Origin: Christensenella sp. UBA1385
Lineage (GTDB): Bacteria; Bacillota; Clostridia; Christensenellales; Aristaeellaceae
DNA: 64,000 nt
Assembly (NCBI GenBank): GCA_002305755.1
Contig: DBQV01000021.1
Location: forward strand, 1-64,000
Reading direction: 5' to 3'
Shown: piece after piece, positions 16,578 to 26,071 of the stretch
Numbering within the stretch: the first letter of the stretch is position 1
How the letters are laid out: the number at the start of each line of letters is the position of its first letter
Position numbers and translations under genes: made by a program
The notes under the pieces: generated by a model
Database searches by the model: none
What the model saw: the letters and a program-made list of their open reading frames with translations, nothing else
What the model was told of the DNA's origin: nothing

Positions 16578-17990
16578 TCAATTCTCAAACTGGTAGCGCA
16601 GGATCGGGCTGCGCGCAGCGGTCACCTCATCCGGCCTTGAGATCGGCGTGGTAAGGGGCGCGTTGTGCAGGCTGGCGGGATCGCTGACCACCTTTTCACT
16701 GATGGCCCTAAAGGCCGCCGCCGCCTCATCAAGGCTTTCACGGCTCTCAGTTTCCGTTGGCTCCAGCATCAGAGCCTCGTGAACGATCAGCGGGAAATAC
16801 ATCGTCGGCGGATGCATGCCGTGGTCGATCAGTCCCTTAGCAACATCCAGAGCCGATACGCCGGTATCGTGCTTTGTCTTTTCCAGCGTCAACACAAACT
16901 CATGCATGCAGGTATGGTCATACGCCACCGGGAAATACTGCTTGACCTGCTGCATCAGATAGTTCGCGTTCAGCACCGCCGTTTCGGCCGAGGCCGGAAT
17001 ACCGTCCGAGCCGAGCGTGAGGATATAAGTGAGCGCCCTCATCACAATGCCGAAATTGCCATAATATGAGCGCACCTGACCGATGCTGTGAGGCTTTCTG
17101 CCTTCACCCATCAGCGAACTGGGCAGATACTCCTTCAGGAAGGCCTTGCAGCCAACGGGGCCGGAGCCCGGGCCGCCGCCGCCGTGCGGGGTGGAGAATG
17201 TCTTGTGCAGGTTCAGATGCACCACATCAAAGCCCATATCGCCGGGACGCACCTTGCCCATGATGGGATTCAGATTTGCGCCGTCGTAGTAGCACAGGCC
17301 GCCGCACTCATGCACCAGCTTGGTGATCTCCAGAATGTTCGGGTCGAAAAGGCCCAAAGTATTGGGGTTAGTCAGCATCAAACCGGCTACCTCATCGCCG
17401 CAGGCGGCCTTCAGCGCTTCCATATCAACGCAGCCCTGAGCGTTCGACGGGATGTTGATCACACCGTAACCCACCATGGCGGCGCTGGCCGGGTTGGTGC
17501 CGTGGGCCGAATCCGGGACGATGATCTTGCTGCGCTTGCTGTCTCCGCGCAGCTCATGGTACTTCTTGATCAGCAGCAGACCGGTATACTCGCCGTGCGC
17601 ACCGGCCGCGGGCTGAAAGGTGATGGCGTCCATACCTGTCACTTCACACAGAAGCGTTTGGGCCAGGGCCAGCGCATCACGGCAGCCTTTGGTGCTGGAT
17701 GCAGGCTGAAGCGGATGGATCCCCAGGAAGTTCGGGTCCGCGGCCACGGCTTCGTTGATACGGGGGTTATACTTCATGGTGCAGGAGCCCAGCGGATAGA
17801 AGCCGTTGTTCACGCCAAAGGCCTGCTTGGCAAGGCGCGTATAGTGACGGGACAGCTCCACTTCGGTCATCTCGGGCAGCCTGGGAGGCTCCTTGCGCAG
17901 CTTCTTGGGCAGTTCCGTCTCCGGCACATCGCAGGCAGGCAGATAGCTCATTTTGCGGCCGGTCGAGCCGCTTTCAAAAAGCAGTTTCAT
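16578..17990 (-). CDS. gcvPB: Glycine dehydrogenase (decarboxylating) subunit 2
   Basis: Beta half of the split P-protein of the glycine cleavage system; it binds pyridoxal phosphate and decarboxylates glycine, passing the aminomethyl group to lipoyl-GcvH. The 470 residues include the PLP-lysine motif HLNLHKTFSTPHGGGGPGSG and the conserved GSCTMKYNPRINE near the N-terminus. The ATG at 17988-17990 (MKLLFESGSTG) overlaps the gcvPA stop (ATGA). It is the last gene of the gcvT-gcvH-gcvPA-gcvPB operon. Confidence 0.96.
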   Translation of the reverse strand: MKLLFESGSTGRKMSYLPACDVPETELPKKLRKEPPRLPEMTEVELSRHYTRLAKQAFGVNNGFYPLGSCTMKYNPRINEAVAADPNFLGIHPLQPASSTKGCRDALALAQTLLCEVTGMDAITFQPAAGAHGEYTGLLLIKKYHELRGDSKRSKIIVPDSAHGTNPASAAMVGYGVINIPSNAQGCVDMEALKAACGDEVAGLMLTNPNTLGLFDPNILEITKLVHECGGLCYYDGANLNPIMGKVRPGDMGFDVVHLNLHKTFSTPHGGGGPGSGPVGCKAFLKEYLPSSLMGEGRKPHSIGQVRSYYGNFGIVMRALTYILTLGSDGIPASAETAVLNANYLMQQVKQYFPVAYDHTCMHEFVLTLEKTKHDTGVSALDVAKGLIDHGMHPPTMYFPLIVHEALMLEPTETESRESLDEAAAAFRAISEKVVSDPASLHNAPLTTPISRPDEVTAARSPILRYQFEN

Positions 17991-19306
17991 TGCGCGCACA
18001 CCTCCCTGATGATTTTGACAACGTCGTCAAGCGTATCCTTGCTCAGCTTCTCGGTCACGCACCACAGCATTCCCTGCGGTGTAGGCAGGCCGCTGAGCAC
18101 TCCTCTTTCCGCCAGGCGTTCTTCAAGCAGCGTGGGCTCAATCGGGCAGCCTGTCATGAACTCATTGAAGAATTCCCCGTCAAACACCGGAACAAACCCC
18201 GGTATCTTTTGCAGCTCCCTGGCAAAGTAGTGGGCCTTATGGTAGCACAGCTCCGCGGTCTGGCGCAGGCCGTCCGGGCCGAGTGCCGCCATGTAGACAC
18301 CTGCCGTCATGGCGCAGAGGGCCTGGTTCGAGCAGACATTGCTGCTGGCCTTCTCGCGGCGGATATGCTGCTCGCGCGCCTGCAGTGTGAGCACGAAGGC
18401 CCTCCTGCCCTGCGCATCCTTGGTCTGGCCTACGATTCGGCCCGGCAGCAGCCTGGTCAATTCCTTTCTGCACGCAAGAAAACCCAGATAGGGCCCGCCG
18501 TAGTTCAGCGCCATGCCCAAAGGCTGGCCTTCGCCCGTCACGATATCCGCTCCCTGCTCGGCGGGCGTCTCAAGCAGCCCGAGGGAGGTCGGGTAGACGG
18601 CCATCACGGCCTTAGCGCCTGCCATATGGACGAGCTCATTCAGATGTGCGGCGTCCTCCAGCTGTCCGAAGAAATTGGGCTGTTGTGTCAGCAGGCAGGC
18701 CGTCTTCTCATTCAGCATGGAACTCAGAGCGGCTTCGTCCGTTCTTCCGTCCTTCACCGGGACGACGAACACCTCTACATTGCGGCCCCAGCAATAGGTC
18801 TTAACGGTTTCAATGGTCTCGGGGTGCACGCTGCCGGACACCAGCACGGTGCCGCGCCGGCGGTCCAAACACATCATCACGGCTTCCGCCGCGGACGAAG
18901 CGCCATCGTACATGGATGCGTTGCTGACATCCATACCCGTCAGTTCACAGATCATGGTCTGGAATTCAAAGATGCTCTGCAGAATACCCTGACTGATCTC
19001 CGCCTGATAGGGCGTATAGGTGGTGCTGAATTCTTCTTTGGATGTCACGCTGGTCACAATAGCGGGGATGTAGTGGTCATAGGCCCCTGCGCCGCGCAGT
19101 ATGGTATCAAATTTCCTGTTTTCTGCCGCAAGGCCGCGCATTTTTTCGCGCACTTCCATCTCGGACAGGCCCTTGGGTATGTTGAGCGGTTTTTTCAGCA
19201 GCACGCTTTCAGGAACATCGTGATACAGATCGTTGATCTCCTGCAGGCCGATGGCCTTGAGCATGGCTTCCCGTTCCTGCGGGGTCGATGGGAGATAGTT
19301 TCCCAT
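17987..19306 (-). CDS. gcvPA: Glycine dehydrogenase (decarboxylating) subunit 1
   Basis: Alpha half of the split P-protein. The 439 residues begin MGNYLPSTPQEREAML, the standard start, and contain YTPYQAEISQGILQSIFEFQTMI and NYGGPYLGFLACR, both family signatures. The start at 19304-19306 follows AAGGAGG; a longer open frame reaches into gcvH and is discarded. Two bases separate it from the gcvH stop. Confidence 0.96.
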   Translation of the reverse strand: MGNYLPSTPQEREAMLKAIGLQEINDLYHDVPESVLLKKPLNIPKGLSEMEVREKMRGLAAENRKFDTILRGAGAYDHYIPAIVTSVTSKEEFSTTYTPYQAEISQGILQSIFEFQTMICELTGMDVSNASMYDGASSAAEAVMMCLDRRRGTVLVSGSVHPETIETVKTYCWGRNVEVFVVPVKDGRTDEAALSSMLNEKTACLLTQQPNFFGQLEDAAHLNELVHMAGAKAVMAVYPTSLGLLETPAEQGADIVTGEGQPLGMALNYGGPYLGFLACRKELTRLLPGRIVGQTKDAQGRRAFVLTLQAREQHIRREKASSNVCSNQALCAMTAGVYMAALGPDGLRQTAELCYHKAHYFARELQKIPGFVPVFDGEFFNEFMTGCPIEPTLLEERLAERGVLSGLPTPQGMLWCVTEKLSKDTLDDVVKIIREVCAQ

Positions 19307-19308
19307 AC

Positions 19309-19683
19309 TCAGGCCTCCTTCAGAAATTCCTCGTATTCCTGGGCGTTCATCAGCTCTTCGGTCTCCGTGATCTCGCCCACTCGGATGATCCACGCCTCGT
19401 AGGGATGCTCGTTGATGGCTTCGGGGGCATCCGCCAGCGCTTCATTGGCTTCGGTCACCTTGCCGCTGACAGGGCTCATCACTTCGCTGACTGCCTTCAC
19501 AGACTCCACATCGGCAAAAGAGCTGCCGGCGGTCACGGCGTCGCCCTCCGTGGGCAGGTTGATGAAAACAATATCCCCCAGTTCTTTCTGGGCATAGTCG
19601 GTCAGGCCGATCAACAGGCTGTCGCCCTCTTCCTTGATCCATTCATGGGTTTTGGTGTACTTCAGTTCGTTTGGGTAACTCAT
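19309..19683 (-). CDS. gcvH: Glycine cleavage system H protein
   Basis: Lipoyl carrier that shuttles the aminomethyl group between P-, T- and L-proteins. The 124 residues show the family start (LKYTKTHEWIKEEG) and the lipoylation site in VESVKAVSEVMSPVSG (Lys about 63). Located between gcvT and gcvPA. No lipoate ligase or L-protein (lpd) gene is seen in the window. Confidence 0.97.
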   Translation of the reverse strand: MSYPNELKYTKTHEWIKEEGDSLLIGLTDYAQKELGDIVFINLPTEGDAVTAGSSFADVESVKAVSEVMSPVSGKVTEANEALADAPEAINEHPYEAWIIRVGEITETEELMNAQEYEEFLKEA

Positions 19684-19721
19684 GGTTCAATCCTCCTCAA
19701 AATATCAATCAGACTCGCTGA

Positions 19722-20810
19722 TCATTTGCTCCGCTTATAGAAGGGCAACTCCGTCCATCGGCATTTCAGCCTTCGCCCTCTGACATCCACCTCGTATTCA
19801 CCCTCGGGATCCACCCTGGAAGCATCCACCAGCGCCATCGCGATGGCCTTGCCCAGGTAGGGAGCCATGGTGCCGCTGGTCGTTTCTCCGATCTGCTCGC
19901 CATCCAGGTACACGGCGCAATGCTCGCGCGCGATACCCCTGTCCGTCACCACCAGGCCAATGCGGGTGCGCTTTGGTTCTCCCGCCGCAATGAGGGCCTC
20001 TTTTCCGATAAATGAAGGCTTGTCCATCTTGACAAAGAAAGATAGCCCAGCCTCCAGAGGCGACACGTCGTCCGTCATCTCATGGCCGTACAGGGGCATG
20101 CCCGCTTCCAGCCGAAGCGTATCCCGCGCGCCCAGCCCGCAGGGAATCAAGCCTTCGTCCCTGCCCGCTTCAAGCAGCGCCTCGGCCAGCTCCACCGCCT
20201 GATCCGGTTTGCAGTATAGCTCATAACCAAGCTCTCCCGTATAGCCTGTTCTTGACACCAGGCAGGGGATGCCTGCTACCGCGACATTTTGATTCAGCGT
20301 ATAGTATTTGACCGGCAGCTGATCCTCTTTGGACAGCTTGGACAGGATTTCCTTCGCTTTGGGGCCCTGCAACGCCAATTGCGCAAACCCGTCCGAAAGA
20401 TCGGTGACGCTCACGTCGCCGTGACGGTGCTCAACGAACCACCGATAGTCCTTGTCCTTGTTGGCGGCGTTGACGACCAGCAGATATCGATTTTCATCCA
20501 TACGGCAGCAGACCAGATCATCCACAATGCCGCCATGCTCGTTACAGATGGGGCTGTAGCGCACACGGCCCAGCTCCATACCAGCCATGTCGTTGACCAG
20601 CACTTCCTGCAGCAGCGCCAGCGCATCCGGGCCCTCAAACTCGATCTCGCCCATGTGGGACACATCAAACAGGCCGCAGGCGGTGCGGACCGCGTTATGC
20701 TCCGCGATCACGCCCGTCTGATACTGAACGGGCAGAAGATAGCCCGCAAAGGGAACGATCTTTCCCCCCAGCTTGATATGCAGATCATAAAGCGGCGTCT
20801 TTTTCTCCAT
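19722..20810 (-). CDS. gcvT: Aminomethyltransferase (glycine cleavage T protein)
   Basis: Releases ammonia from aminomethyl-GcvH and transfers the methylene group to tetrahydrofolate. The 362 residues have the typical N-terminus TPLYDLHIKLGGKIVPFAGY, the folate-site sequences FDVSHMGEIEFEG and GARDTLRLEAGMPLYGHEM, and the C-terminal TSGTMAPYLGKAIAMALV. The ATG at 20808-20810 lies six bases after AGGAGG; an ATG two codons earlier is less well placed. First gene of the operon, behind the glycine riboswitch. Confidence 0.96.
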   Translation of the reverse strand: MEKKTPLYDLHIKLGGKIVPFAGYLLPVQYQTGVIAEHNAVRTACGLFDVSHMGEIEFEGPDALALLQEVLVNDMAGMELGRVRYSPICNEHGGIVDDLVCCRMDENRYLLVVNAANKDKDYRWFVEHRHGDVSVTDLSDGFAQLALQGPKAKEILSKLSKEDQLPVKYYTLNQNVAVAGIPCLVSRTGYTGELGYELYCKPDQAVELAEALLEAGRDEGLIPCGLGARDTLRLEAGMPLYGHEMTDDVSPLEAGLSFFVKMDKPSFIGKEALIAAGEPKRTRIGLVVTDRGIAREHCAVYLDGEQIGETTSGTMAPYLGKAIAMALVDASRVDPEGEYEVDVRGRRLKCRWTELPFYKRSK

Positions 20811-20825
20811 ATTCATCCTCCTTGT

Positions 20826-21018
20826 ATAAAAAGGCACGCAAATTTTCTTGCGTGCCTCTGTTTCTTAACCTTGAAGATTCCTCCGCAGCGCAGAGTTGCT
20901 TCGTCGGTGCATCGCTGCTTTCCAGAGTTTCGTCCCGATCCGGTCTTGTAGCCTGAGAGTTTTTGCAGTCCCCTTCGGCGCCGCGGATGGTTTGTTCCCT
21001 GTCCGCGGACTCTCCCGG
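20826..21018 (-). promoter_or_regulatory. Glycine riboswitch with terminator, controlling the gcv operon
   Basis: On the minus strand the aptamer starts with GGGAGAG (21010-21016) and has the conserved GCCGAAGGGG, ACTCTCAGGC and GAAACTCTGGAAAG strings of the glycine aptamer. A shorter second part (CACCGACGAAGCAA inside a GCAGCG/CGCTGC stem) looks like a reduced second aptamer. An intrinsic terminator follows at 20826-20857 (AGGCACGCAA/TTGCGTGCCT plus T run). By known mechanism glycine binding prevents termination, turning the operon on. It sits only 17 bases after the ftsZ stop codon; the promoter is not clear. Confidence 0.9.
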
Positions 21019-21034
21019 ATCGATCAACCGAGTA

Positions 21035-22423
21035 TTACTTTTTCGCCTTGCGCAGATAGGCCGGTACGCCCAGATCATCCTTCTCCGCTGTGGAAACCGG
21101 CTGAGCCGGCTGCTGTACGGGCGGCTGATAGGCGCTTGGGCTCTGCACGAAGGGCTGCTGTCCCGGCACATAGCCCGCTCCGAAACCAGGCTGCTGATAG
21201 CCGGGCGCATAAGGCTGAGGGATATTCATCTGAGCCCCGCCGGGACGACCGGGCGTCGGGAAGAATGAGGAGGTATCCTGCTGATCGTACATGGAAGGCA
21301 CCTGCGGGGCCTCAAAGGAGGGCACGGCAGGCTGACCGGTCGGAGCATCAACCGGAGTCCTGTTCTCATAAGGATTATAGGCAGCGCCGGCGGCCCCGTA
21401 GGGCATGGGCGGCAGCTTGGCCGCCTTCTTCTTGGTATCGCGCACCGGAAAGCTTGTTTTTTCAAAGCCGGTCGCGATCACGGTGATGCGCACCTCGTCC
21501 TTGAGGCTGTTGTCGATACCGGCACCGAAGATGATGTTGGCCTCGCTGTCAGCCGCCTCCTGGATCAGGCGGGCCGCCTCGTTGATATCGAGTATCGGCA
21601 TATCCTCACTGCCGGTGATGTTGATCAGCACCGCGCGCGCGCCGTCGATCTTGGTCTCAAGCAGCGGGCTGGAAATGGCGTTCTTTGCGGCCTGGACCAT
21701 ACGGTTCTCGCCCTTACCGCTGCCGATACCGATATGGGCCATGCCGCCCGATTCCATCACCGTCTTCACATCCGCGAAGTCGAGGTTGATGGTGGCCGGC
21801 AGCGCGATCAGATCGGAGATGCCCTGGATGCCCTGGCGCAGCACATCATCCGCCACGCGGAAGGCTTCCAGCATGGAAGTTCCCTTACTGACTACCTGAA
21901 GCAGACGGTCATTGGGGATCACGACCAGCGTATCCACGTATTGCTTCAGCTCGTTGATGCCCATCTCGGCATTACGCATGCGCTGCTTGCCCTCAAACTG
22001 GAAGGGCTTGGTGACCACCGCGATGGTCAGGCAGCCGAGCTCTCTGGCAATGTCCGCCACAACGGGCGCAGCGCCGGTGCCAGTGCCGCCGCCCATACCG
22101 GCGGTGACAAATACCAGATCCGCTCCCTTGAGCATCTGGGCGATCTCCTCGCGGCTTTCCTCCGCGGCGCGCTTACCGATGTCCGGCACCGCGCCCGCGC
22201 CCAGGCCCTTGGTCAGCTTCTCGCCGATCTGAAGGGTGTAGTCTGCGTTAGAGGCCGAGAGTGCCTGGCTGTCCGTATTGACAGCGATAAAATCGACGCC
22301 CTTCAGCTTGGCCTCGACCATGCGGTTCACCGCGTTGGTGCCGCCGCCGCCGCAACCAACCACCTTGATCGTCGCAAAAGAATTGTTCTTTTGCTCCTGC
22401 TCCACCTGCTGCAACTCAAGCAT
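21035..22423 (-). CDS. ftsZ: Cell division protein FtsZ
   Basis: Tubulin-like GTPase that forms the Z ring. The 462 residues carry the core GTP-binding motifs (VVGCGGGGTNAVNRM, the tubulin signature AGMGGGTGTGAAPVVA, and VIPNDRLLQV), a long Pro/Gln/Gly-rich linker (about 335-445) and the C-terminal peptide DDLGVPAYLRKAKK that docks FtsA and other partners. The ATG at 22421-22423 follows AGGAGG by seven bases; the upstream in-frame ATG lies inside the ftsA gap and is discarded. Placed 28 bases after ftsA. Confidence 0.97.
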   Translation of the reverse strand: MLELQQVEQEQKNNSFATIKVVGCGGGGTNAVNRMVEAKLKGVDFIAVNTDSQALSASNADYTLQIGEKLTKGLGAGAVPDIGKRAAEESREEIAQMLKGADLVFVTAGMGGGTGTGAAPVVADIARELGCLTIAVVTKPFQFEGKQRMRNAEMGINELKQYVDTLVVIPNDRLLQVVSKGTSMLEAFRVADDVLRQGIQGISDLIALPATINLDFADVKTVMESGGMAHIGIGSGKGENRMVQAAKNAISSPLLETKIDGARAVLINITGSEDMPILDINEAARLIQEAADSEANIIFGAGIDNSLKDEVRITVIATGFEKTSFPVRDTKKKAAKLPPMPYGAAGAAYNPYENRTPVDAPTGQPAVPSFEAPQVPSMYDQQDTSSFFPTPGRPGGAQMNIPQPYAPGYQQPGFGAGYVPGQQPFVQSPSAYQPPVQQPAQPVSTAEKDDLGVPAYLRKAKK

Positions 22424-22451
22424 GGATTGTCCTCCTGTTTTGGGTTTCATT

Positions 22452-23630
22452 TCAGCCGCCAAACAAACTGCGGAAAAAGGAACCGATACCTCCCGGTGCG
22501 GAGCCGGAGCCAGTCTTGGTATCGATGATCAGGTCCAGCAGGCCCAGCGCGCTGGAATAGACGGGGCTCGACAGCTTCACCGCCTTGCGCGGCAAATCCC
22601 GCACCGGGCGCCCCAGCCGTTCACCGAGGAATTCACGCCCGCCCCTGTTGATGGCCAGGCCGCCGCCCGTCAGATAGACCACGGACCAGTTGCCCAGCCG
22701 CACGCCGGACTCCTTCACGCACTTGCTGATCTCCTCGCAGATCTCCTCCGCGCGGGGATCCAGTATCTCCGAGACCTTCTGATAGGCAAATGTCTGTGTG
22801 CGCCCATCCTGCCCCAGCACGTCAAAAGAGGGCTGAGAGCTGGGCGCGCCGAAGATGTACGAACGCTTGATCTGCTCCGCCTGATCCAGCGGTATGTCCA
22901 GCCCGTAGGTCAGATCAGCCGTGATATGGCCGCCGCCCAGAGGTATGTTTCTGTGGAAGATGATGGTATCGCCCTCTACGGCCATCACTTCGGTGGTGAG
23001 GTACCCGATGTCGATCAGCAGCGCCGTGCGATCCCTCTCCTCATCCGAAATATAGAGCATGGCCTCGCCCATCGGGGTCGAGAAAAAGCCGCTTGCGGTC
23101 TTTCCCACCGCGCGCAGGCGCTCGGAAACATCGTCTATAAAAAACTGATCGGCAATGACATAGGAGATCATCGCGCGCAGCTCGTTGCCATGGCGGTTGA
23201 GCGGCTCCAGGGTTTTCTTGCCGTCATCAATCACAAACCAGGCCGGGCTGCGATGGATGGGGGTGCCCCTCACCTCGCGCACTTCTTCATTGGCTAGAGC
23301 GAACAGCGTTTCGATATCGCGGGAGGTCACATGCGGATCCGCACCCTGCAGATCCACCTTGACTTCCACCGTGTATATGCGGGAAAACTGTCCCGGCACG
23401 CCCACGTAGACCTCTCTGGTATTGGTGTGTGCCTGCTCCTCTGCGGTTCTGATGGCCTGAGCAATGGTATCATTCACCATATCAGGGTTATTCCATCGGG
23501 CGTCAGCAAAACCGTCATAGGAGGCGATCCCCGCCCCTATGATGTCCGTGCGCTGACGGCCTGAAACTTCGGCAACGAGCGCAACGACCTTGCTCGTACC
23601 AAAATCGATGACCGTGATCGTGCTTCTCAT
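22452..23630 (-). CDS. ftsA: Cell division protein FtsA
   Basis: Actin-family protein that anchors FtsZ to the membrane. The 392 residues start MRSTITVIDFGTSKVVALV (phosphate 1 motif), contain LLIDIGYLTTEVMAVEGD (phosphate 2) and a TGGGLAI adenosine motif, plus the FtsA-specific 1C subdomain. The C-terminal GIGSFFRSLFGG is a short amphipathic membrane-targeting helix, as in FtsA. The ATG at 23628-23630 has only a weak GGGGA site. It has its own promoter in the 164-base gap after ftsQ. Confidence 0.92.
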   Translation of the reverse strand: MRSTITVIDFGTSKVVALVAEVSGRQRTDIIGAGIASYDGFADARWNNPDMVNDTIAQAIRTAEEQAHTNTREVYVGVPGQFSRIYTVEVKVDLQGADPHVTSRDIETLFALANEEVREVRGTPIHRSPAWFVIDDGKKTLEPLNRHGNELRAMISYVIADQFFIDDVSERLRAVGKTASGFFSTPMGEAMLYISDEERDRTALLIDIGYLTTEVMAVEGDTIIFHRNIPLGGGHITADLTYGLDIPLDQAEQIKRSYIFGAPSSQPSFDVLGQDGRTQTFAYQKVSEILDPRAEEICEEISKCVKESGVRLGNWSVVYLTGGGLAINRGGREFLGERLGRPVRDLPRKAVKLSSPVYSSALGLLDLIIDTKTGSGSAPGGIGSFFRSLFGG

Positions 23631-23720
23631 CGAACGTTCATCCCCATTTCTCTGGCTTTTGCCGTATGACTTGCCTTCAAGCACAAATACACCCTAAACA
23701 GGAAGTCATTTGGATAACTT

Positions 23721-23749
23721 ATTGTAACTGTTTTGTTATACAATGGCAA
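23721..23749 (-). promoter_or_regulatory. Promoter of ftsA-ftsZ
   Basis: Minus-strand TTGCCA (23744-23749), 17-base spacer, TACAAT (23721-23726, 5 of 6), about 90 bases before the ftsA start. It separates ftsA-ftsZ from the upstream wall genes. Confidence 0.7.
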
Positions 23750-23794
23750 GAGCTTTCCTATGAATTCAGCCATTTCCGCCCTTCAGAAGCCATT

Positions 23795-24673
23795 TCAGGG
23801 CGAATCCGGGCGGTGCGTCGCCTCCCCCCAGACGGTGGCTTCTATGGTCCCGCCCACGCGCCCCATCTTTCTCAGTTCAGGCAGGACAGCCCTCACGGTG
23901 CCTATTTTGGCCTTCAGGCTCTCGGCGGCCCCCAGGTGGATGGAGTAGCCGTCCCGCGTCGTCAGGTAGATGCTGCCGGGCTCGGACAGGTTGATATCCG
24001 CGATTTCATTATTGAAGCCCTGCGCGAAAATCTCCTTTGTCAGCGCCACGCAGGCCTCAATCTGCCCCTCTTTGGTGCTGAGGGGCACGCGGCCCTCCCG
24101 AATATCTCGAAGAGCGAGGCCTGACACCCGCATGAGCTGATATTCGTCCGGGAGCTGAGTGGTCTGCGACAGGATCAGCCCGTCATCGGCCATGATGTAG
24201 GAGACACCGATGTAGTCGATGCTGGCGACAGGCTGACGCTCCCTCACATAAAGGATCACAGCATTGGGAAACACCTTCTGCATGCGCTCATACACCAGAA
24301 ATCGGTTGGCGTTGATCCCCTCCCGAATGCTGTTTTCGTTGATATTGAAGTAGTTGCTGGATCGGTCGATGCCTGCGGATGCCGCGACCTGCTGCCAGGT
24401 AAGGTTTCTGATCCCGATCACCCGCACATACCGGATGCTGAACAGCGTCGCGCGAAGTATGAAAGCCACGCTGACGGCCATCAGCAGCACACAACTGATG
24501 ATCAGCATGCGCCTGCCGGGCGTCATGGGCACAGGCTGTCGGGAGTCTCCCGCTTCCGGATGTTCCTGCGGATATCCCGTGCCGGGCTCTGCCTGCCCCT
24601 GAGCGGTCGGTTTCCTTTTCTGACTCTCGGGAAGTTCCGGCGGCGGATAAAATTCAAACCCGTTTGTGGCCAT
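23795..24673 (-). CDS. ftsQ: Cell division protein FtsQ/DivIB
   Basis: Bitopic divisome protein that links to FtsL and FtsB/DivIC. The 292 residues consist of a Pro/Gln-rich cytoplasmic part (1-52), one membrane segment (about 54-76, MLIISCVLLMAVSVAFILRA), a POTRA domain starting IRYVRVIGIRNLTWQQV, and the FtsQ beta domain with VRERQPVASI. It overlaps the end of murD by 20 bases. Confidence 0.9.
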   Translation of the reverse strand: MATNGFEFYPPPELPESQKRKPTAQGQAEPGTGYPQEHPEAGDSRQPVPMTPGRRMLIISCVLLMAVSVAFILRATLFSIRYVRVIGIRNLTWQQVAASAGIDRSSNYFNINENSIREGINANRFLVYERMQKVFPNAVILYVRERQPVASIDYIGVSYIMADDGLILSQTTQLPDEYQLMRVSGLALRDIREGRVPLSTKEGQIEACVALTKEIFAQGFNNEIADINLSEPGSIYLTTRDGYSIHLGAAESLKAKIGTVRAVLPELRKMGRVGGTIEATVWGEATHRPDSP

Positions 24674-26069
24674 GGACTTCTTCCTTCAGCGCAAAGACGT
24701 ACTCTTTGAACTGTCTACCCCGCTGTTCGTAGTCGCTGAACTGGTCAAAGGAAGCGCAGGCGGGCGAAAGCAGTACGTTGCCGCCCGTGAATCCTTCCAG
24801 CCTTCGCGCCAGATCTACGGCTTCAAACATATCCTTCGCGCGCGAAATGCCGTGAAAGCCTGCAGCGCGCAGCGCCTCTTCGATTTTTTCCGCGGTCTGT
24901 CCGAACAGCACAACGTGAACGATCCTGCCGCTTGAGACAATCGCCGCGGCCAGCTCATCAAAGCCCGTTTTCTTATCGTAACCGCCCGCCAGCAGCACGG
25001 TATCCCGCATCATGGCGTTCACTGCCACCATCGTCGATTCCGGGTTGGTCCCCTTGCTGTCGTTGATGTAGGTGATGCCGTCAATCGTTCTCACCGTTTC
25101 GATGCGATGCTCCACGCCCGCAAACTCCCTGAGAGCGCGTACGATCGCCTGATCGGACACTCCGCCCGCGGCTGCCATCAGGGCCGCGGCCAGCGCGTTT
25201 TGCAGGTTATGCCTGCCCGGGATCCTGATCTCATCCGCTTTCAGCAGCACCCGTTCATGCTTTCCAGTATTCAGCACAACCCGACCATCCCGGAGAAAAG
25301 CCCCGTCCTTCACCGGGCCTTCCACTGAAAACCACAGCGTCTGTGACCGCAGGTCTTCACCCATCTGGCGCAGCAGCGGATCATCGGCGTTCAGAATGGC
25401 AACGTCCTCCGCGTCCTGGTTTTCAAAGATGCGTTTTTTCAGCGCGATGTATCTGGCCATGCTTCCGTGACGGTCCAGATGGTCAGGTGTGATGTTGGTG
25501 ATGGCGGATATCTTAGGATGAAAAGTCCGGACGCTTTCGAGCTGAAAGCTGGAAACCTCGATCACGATCGGGTCTCCCTCCGCCAGTTCAGCCACCGCAG
25601 CGCAGACCGGATAGCCGATGTTGCCGCAGACAGCCGTGTTCCTGCCCGAGGCCCTGATCATCTCGCCCAGCAGGCTGACAGTCGTTGTCTTGCCATTCGT
25701 TCCCGTCAATGCAAAAACGGGCCCCTTTGCAAACAGAGACCCCAATTCAAGCTCCCCCATCACAGGGATATCCATCTCTCGCGCCAGCACGGGCAGCGCG
25801 GAATCGATCGGCACCGCGGGGCTCAGCACCAAGAGATCGCACCCGGGCATCAGCTCCTCGGCCGTCTTCGCTGTCCCGTCCTGACAGCCCGCCCCGATCA
25901 GGCGAGCTATCCTGTCTTTTGCGGCGAGCTGTTCCAGAGGCTTCGCGTCGTACAGCGTGGGCACCGCGCCATGCCGGAGCAGAAGCTCCGCCGCGGCCAG
26001 TCCGCTTCTTGCCAGGCCCGCGATCAATACCCTCCTGCCCCGCCACCTTGCCCGTTCCTGCGTATCCAT
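24654..26069 (-). CDS. murD: UDP-N-acetylmuramoyl-L-alanine--D-glutamate ligase
   Basis: Adds D-glutamate to UDP-MurNAc-L-Ala in the cytoplasm. The 471 residues show the N-terminal Rossmann motif LIAGLARSGLAAAELL, the ATP-binding GTNGKTTT (about 123-130), the carbamylated-Lys region, NITPDHLDRHGSMARY and the C-terminal HRIETVRTIDGITYINDSKGTN. It is three bases after mraY and overlaps ftsQ. Confidence 0.96.
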   Translation of the reverse strand: MDTQERARWRGRRVLIAGLARSGLAAAELLLRHGAVPTLYDAKPLEQLAAKDRIARLIGAGCQDGTAKTAEELMPGCDLLVLSPAVPIDSALPVLAREMDIPVMGELELGSLFAKGPVFALTGTNGKTTTVSLLGEMIRASGRNTAVCGNIGYPVCAAVAELAEGDPIVIEVSSFQLESVRTFHPKISAITNITPDHLDRHGSMARYIALKKRIFENQDAEDVAILNADDPLLRQMGEDLRSQTLWFSVEGPVKDGAFLRDGRVVLNTGKHERVLLKADEIRIPGRHNLQNALAAALMAAAGGVSDQAIVRALREFAGVEHRIETVRTIDGITYINDSKGTNPESTMVAVNAMMRDTVLLAGGYDKKTGFDELAAAIVSSGRIVHVVLFGQTAEKIEEALRAAGFHGISRAKDMFEAVDLARRLEGFTGGNVLLSPACASFDQFSDYEQRGRQFKEYVFALKEEVHGHKRV

Positions 26070-26071
26070 CC

